A stretch of 64,000 nucleotides of DNA from an uncultured Lachnospiraceae bacterium (lineage in GTDB: Bacteria; Bacillota; Clostridia; Lachnospirales; Lachnospiraceae). Location: positions 19,789-83,788 of the forward strand of contig ONEK01000010.1 of assembly GCA_900316855.1 (NCBI GenBank). Reading direction: 5' to 3'. Below, one piece after another: positions 61,657 to 64,000 of this stretch. The stretch's first letter is position 1. Each line of letters starts with the position of its first letter. A program made the position numbers and the translations under genes. The notes under the pieces were generated by a model. It searched no databases and had not been told where the DNA came from. It saw nothing but the letters and a program-made list of their open reading frames with translations.

Positions 61657-61786
61657 GGGCTTGCCGGTACGCCGCCCCGGGCTTTCAGTTCCGTTCCAGC
61701 CGGCCGGGGATCTTTAAGCCGCGATCGGGTTATTTCAAGGAAAACGGTTTTAGGACAGTCGCGGCAATATGTGGCACAGCCTGCGA

Positions 61787-61815
61787 TTGACACGTAAAAA
61801 CGGCTTTGCTATTAT
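61787..61815 (+). promoter_or_regulatory. Promoter of the metK riboswitch transcript
   Basis: TTGACA (61787-61792) and TATTAT (61810-61815) are 17 bases apart, about 40 bases before the aptamer. The segment 61657-61786 has no visible gene. Confidence 0.85.
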
Positions 61816-61853
61816 TTTCAAAGTAAAAAATACCGCGAGGTACATAGAGTATT

Positions 61854-62034
61854 CCTTATTCAGAGTGGTGGAGGTACATAGGACCTGTGAAGCCACGGCA
61901 ACCCCGGAGAGTCTGCTGCAGGGAAGGATTTCATTGCAGGGACATAACAGCAAGGGAAGGTGCCAACCTGAGCGAGGCCAGACCGGAGGATCTTCAGGAT
62001 CCGAAGGCTGTAGTAGGCTATTCGAACAATAAGG
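61854..62034 (+). ncRNA. SAM-I (S-box) riboswitch aptamer
   Basis: P1 forms from CCTTATT (61854-61860) and AATAAGG (62028-62034). Core S-box sequences occur in order: CAGAGTGGTGGAGG, GTGAAGCCACGGCAACC, AAGGTGCCAACCTG and the closing GAACAATAAGG. The P3 arm is longer than minimal. SAM binding stabilises the aptamer and favours the downstream terminator, switching metK off when SAM is plentiful. Confidence 0.93.
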
Positions 62035-62052
62035 GATTTGCATGAAGATACG

Positions 62053-62086
62053 AATCCGCTTGGTTTGATGGCCGAGCGGATTTTTT
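62053..62086 (+). terminator. Riboswitch-controlled terminator before metK
   Basis: Arms AATCCGCTTGG (62053-62063) and CCGAGCGGATT (62072-62082), with one wobble, run into six T residues, 19 bases after the aptamer. Confidence 0.92.
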
Positions 62087-62154
62087 ACGTGTTACGGCTG
62101 TTTTTTATTTATGCAGGGACCGGACCACAGACCGGTTCCGGGAAAGGAAAAAGA

Positions 62155-63345
62155 ATGGAAAAATATATTTTCACTTCCGAGTCCGTCACAGAAGGCCATC
62201 CTGACAAAATCTGCGATGCCGTTTCTGACGCAATCCTCGATGCCTGCGTAGCGCAGGACCCCATGTCCCGCGTTGCCTGCGAGACCGCAACGTGCACAGG
62301 CTTTGTCCTGATCACGGGCGAGATCACGACCAAGGCACATGTTGATTATCAGAAGATCGCTAGGGATACCATCCGCGAGATTGGCTATGATGATTCCTCC
62401 AAGGGCTTCGATGCCGATACCTGCGCGGTGTTCGTTGCACTGGATCAGCAGTCCCCCGACATTGCCATGGGCGTTGACAAGGCGCTGGAGGCAAAGGAAA
62501 GCAATATGACGGATGCGCAGATCGAGGCTATCGGCGCAGGAGATCAGGGTATGATGTTCGGCTATGCTACGAATGAAACCCCGGAATACATGCCTTACTC
62601 CATCAACCTGGCCCACAAGCTGACGAGGAAGCTCACCGAGGTCCGCAAGAACGGAACACTGCCCTATCTGTGCGCAGACGGCAAGTCCCAGGTTTCGGTT
62701 GAGTATGACGAGAACAACAAGCCGGTTCGTCTTGAGGCGATTGTCATCTCCACCCAGCATGATGAGAAGGTGACACAGGAGCAGATTCACCAGGATATCC
62801 GCAAATATGTCATTGATCCTGTCGTGGATGCTTCCATGGTGGATGCCAATACCCGTATTTACATCAATCCTACAGGACGTTTCGTTATCGGCGGTCCTCA
62901 CGGGGATGCCGGTCTGACGGGACGCAAGATCATCGTAGACACCTATGGCGGTGTCGGCCGTCACGGCGGCGGAGCTTTCTCCGGCAAGGACTGCACGAAG
63001 GTGGACCGTTCCGCGGCATACGCGGCGCGCTATGTAGCCAAGAACCTCGTGGCAGCAGGGTACGCAGACCGTCTGGAGATTCAGCTGTCCTATGCCATCG
63101 GCGTAGCACAGCCTACATCGATCAATGTTTCCACATTCGGAACCGGCAAGGTTGCAGACGAGAAGATCGTGGAGGTTGTAAGGAAGCATTTTGACCTGCG
63201 CCCCGCGGGAATCATCAGGATGCTGGATCTGCGCCGTCCGATCTACAAGCAGACCTCTGCTTACGGCCATTTCGGACGCACGGACGTAGATCTTCCGTGG
63301 GAGCACCTCGACAAGGTGGAGGAGCTTAAGGCAGAGATTGCCTGA
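62155..63345 (+). CDS. metK: S-adenosylmethionine synthetase
   Basis: Makes SAM from methionine and ATP. 396 residues from ATG 62155 ([18 protein letters not shown]), which follows GGAAAGGAAA. The methionine-binding [13 protein letters not shown], the ATP-binding hexapeptide GAGDQG, and the P-loop-like [23 protein letters not shown] are intact. A frame reaching 62038 would run through the riboswitch terminator and is not real. Control by the SAM-I riboswitch gives direct product feedback. A strong terminator follows. Confidence 0.98.
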   Translation: MEKYIFTSESVTEGHPDKICDAVSDAILDACVAQDPMSRVACETATCTGFVLITGEITTKAHVDYQKIARDTIREIGYDDSSKGFDADTCAVFVALDQQSPDIAMGVDKALEAKESNMTDAQIEAIGAGDQGMMFGYATNETPEYMPYSINLAHKLTRKLTEVRKNGTLPYLCADGKSQVSVEYDENNKPVRLEAIVISTQHDEKVTQEQIHQDIRKYVIDPVVDASMVDANTRIYINPTGRFVIGGPHGDAGLTGRKIIVDTYGGVGRHGGGAFSGKDCTKVDRSAAYAARYVAKNLVAAGYADRLEIQLSYAIGVAQPTSINVSTFGTGKVADEKIVEVVRKHFDLRPAGIIRMLDLRRPIYKQTSAYGHFGRTDVDLPWEHLDKVEELKAEIA

Positions 63346-63393
63346 ATCATCCACAGCTGTCACGGACAGCACCGTTCATCGGAAAACGGCAGG

Positions 63394-63423
63394 CCACCCG
63401 GAGTGATTCCTCCGGGTGGTTTT
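63394..63423 (+). terminator. Rho-independent terminator of metK
   Basis: Perfect 10-base arms CCACCCGGAG (63394-63403) and CTCCGGGTGG (63410-63419), then TTTT. A CCGTT/AACGG stem lies just upstream. Confidence 0.92.
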
Positions 63424-63542
63424 CTATATCCTGTGCACGAAAACGATGGCAGACTACAAGAGCGTTGACGGAGTGAAGTGCAAAAGTGCACAATCACGAA
63501 CGTTAAGCCAAAAAATTATTGCCATTTTAGTGAATATTTTGT

Positions 63543-63571
63543 TTGACAGACCGTTTTTCGTTTGATATATT
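63543..63571 (+). promoter_or_regulatory. Strong promoter of the tRNA-Ser pair
   Basis: Consensus TTGACA (63543-63548) and TATATT (63566-63571) are 17 bases apart. The interval back to the metK terminator (63424-63542) holds no gene I can support. Confidence 0.88.
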
Positions 63572-63633
63572 ATCTCTTGCGTTCGCGAGAGGGACAGAAA
63601 CAAAAAGCTCCGCGGATGGCAAAAGCGAGATAC

Positions 63634-63719
63634 GCAGAGGTATCGAAGCGGTCATAACGAGGCGGTCTTGAAAACCGTTTGTCCTTACGGGCACATGGGT
63701 TCGAATCCCATCCTCTGCG
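63634..63719 (+). tRNA. tRNA-Ser (anticodon TGA)
   Basis: Acceptor arms GCAGAGG (63634-63640) and CCTCTGC (63712-63718). The anticodon stem CGGT/ACCG carries the loop CTTGAAA with anticodon TGA. A long variable arm (TGTCCTTACGGGCA) marks a type II tRNA. Length 86 nt; CCA is not encoded. Confidence 0.94.
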
Positions 63720-63778
63720 CTTCCTAAGTACCTTATGAGAATAACAATTTAACGTAAGAACTTTGATTCGAGCGGCTT

Positions 63779-63867
63779 GGAGAAGTACCCAAGAGGTCGA
63801 AGGGGCTCCCCTGGAAAGGGAGTAGGTCGTTAATAGCGGCGCAAGGGTTCAAATCCCTTCTTCTCCG
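63779..63867 (+). tRNA. tRNA-Ser (anticodon GGA)
   Basis: Acceptor arms GGAGAAG (63779-63785) and CTTCTCC (63860-63866). The anticodon stem CTCCC/GGGAG carries the loop CTGGAAA with anticodon GGA. It has a long variable arm, type II, 89 nt, no encoded CCA. It lies 59 bases after tRNA-Ser(TGA) and probably shares its promoter. The remaining 63868-64000 shows no gene. Confidence 0.94.
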
Positions 63868-64000
63868 GTTGACCGGTCTGTCATGCAGCCCGGTGACGCA
63901 TATTTTCAATCAAATATCTGACAATCAAATAGAAATGCAACCCTGAATATTCCAACCTGACGAGACAAGACGGAATTCCGAGGAACGGGTTCCGGATGCT

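Noticed and set aside
62038..62154. N-terminal extension of metK
   Set aside because: The extra codons run through the riboswitch P1 end and its terminator. MetK proteins begin at the [10 protein letters not shown] position, which has a good ribosome site.

Overview
The window is a dense, housekeeping-rich stretch of chromosome from a Gram-positive clostridial bacterium, most likely a fairly GC-rich member of the Lachnospiraceae or a close relative. That placement is inference. It rests on strong AGGAGG-type ribosome sites, occasional TTG starts, tRNA genes without an encoded CCA tail, a type III glutamine synthetase, an ammonium transporter fused to a PII domain, an ANTAR regulator behind glutamine synthetase, and a pyrE-linked small membrane protein resembling DUF6142. 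I see no phage, insertion sequence or CRISPR array. Nearly all genes lie on the + strand; the exceptions are coaX-panT and a carbamate kinase-like gene.

Layout. 1-5.8 kb: HelD-type helicase, HU, an LDH-family dehydrogenase, and pyrF-pyrE with a small membrane protein. 5.8-11.8 kb: an M29 aminopeptidase, then purE-purM-purN-purD preceded by a duplicated hairpin element. 12-17.7 kb: an SH3-domain membrane protein with a repeat-built tail, a GntR regulator, clpC and radA. 17.7-22 kb: a structured leader, tRNA-Trp, a block of hairpins, then purL. 22.2-29.3 kb: carA-carB, queH, argS. 29.3-32.7 kb: a duplicated intergenic segment, then a coenzyme A locus (coaX-panT on the minus strand, coaBC divergent). 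32.8-47 kb: a nitrogen-assimilation block of GSIII, gltB-gltD, Amt-PII, pyrG, GSI and an ANTAR regulator. 47-55.7 kb: oligopeptidase, gpmI and a glycerol locus (glpK, two flavoproteins, DUF1667). 55.8-64 kb: a DUF362 ferredoxin, clpX, an LspA-like protein, the carbamate kinase-like gene, cysK, a SAM-I riboswitch with metK, and two tRNA-Ser genes.

How it fits together. Pyrimidine (pyrF, pyrE, carAB, pyrG) and purine (purE, M, N, D, L) genes are glutamine consumers, and they sit among glutamine and glutamate producers. The most interesting signal is the palindrome TTGTATACAA or its core TGTATACA. It occurs upstream of carAB, GSIII, gltBD and Amt-PII, and I noticed it nowhere else. It suggests one transcriptional nitrogen regulon, possibly under a GntR-type factor encoded elsewhere. 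This is layered with an attenuator-like hairpin before GSIII, an ANTAR protein with a degenerate receiver overlapping a C-terminally short GSI, and an Amt-PII fusion whose PII T-loop lacks the modifiable tyrosine. Other observations are an unidentified 81-nt structured leader of tRNA-Trp and several families of intergenic hairpin and direct-repeat elements, one of which supplies the purE ribosome-binding site.
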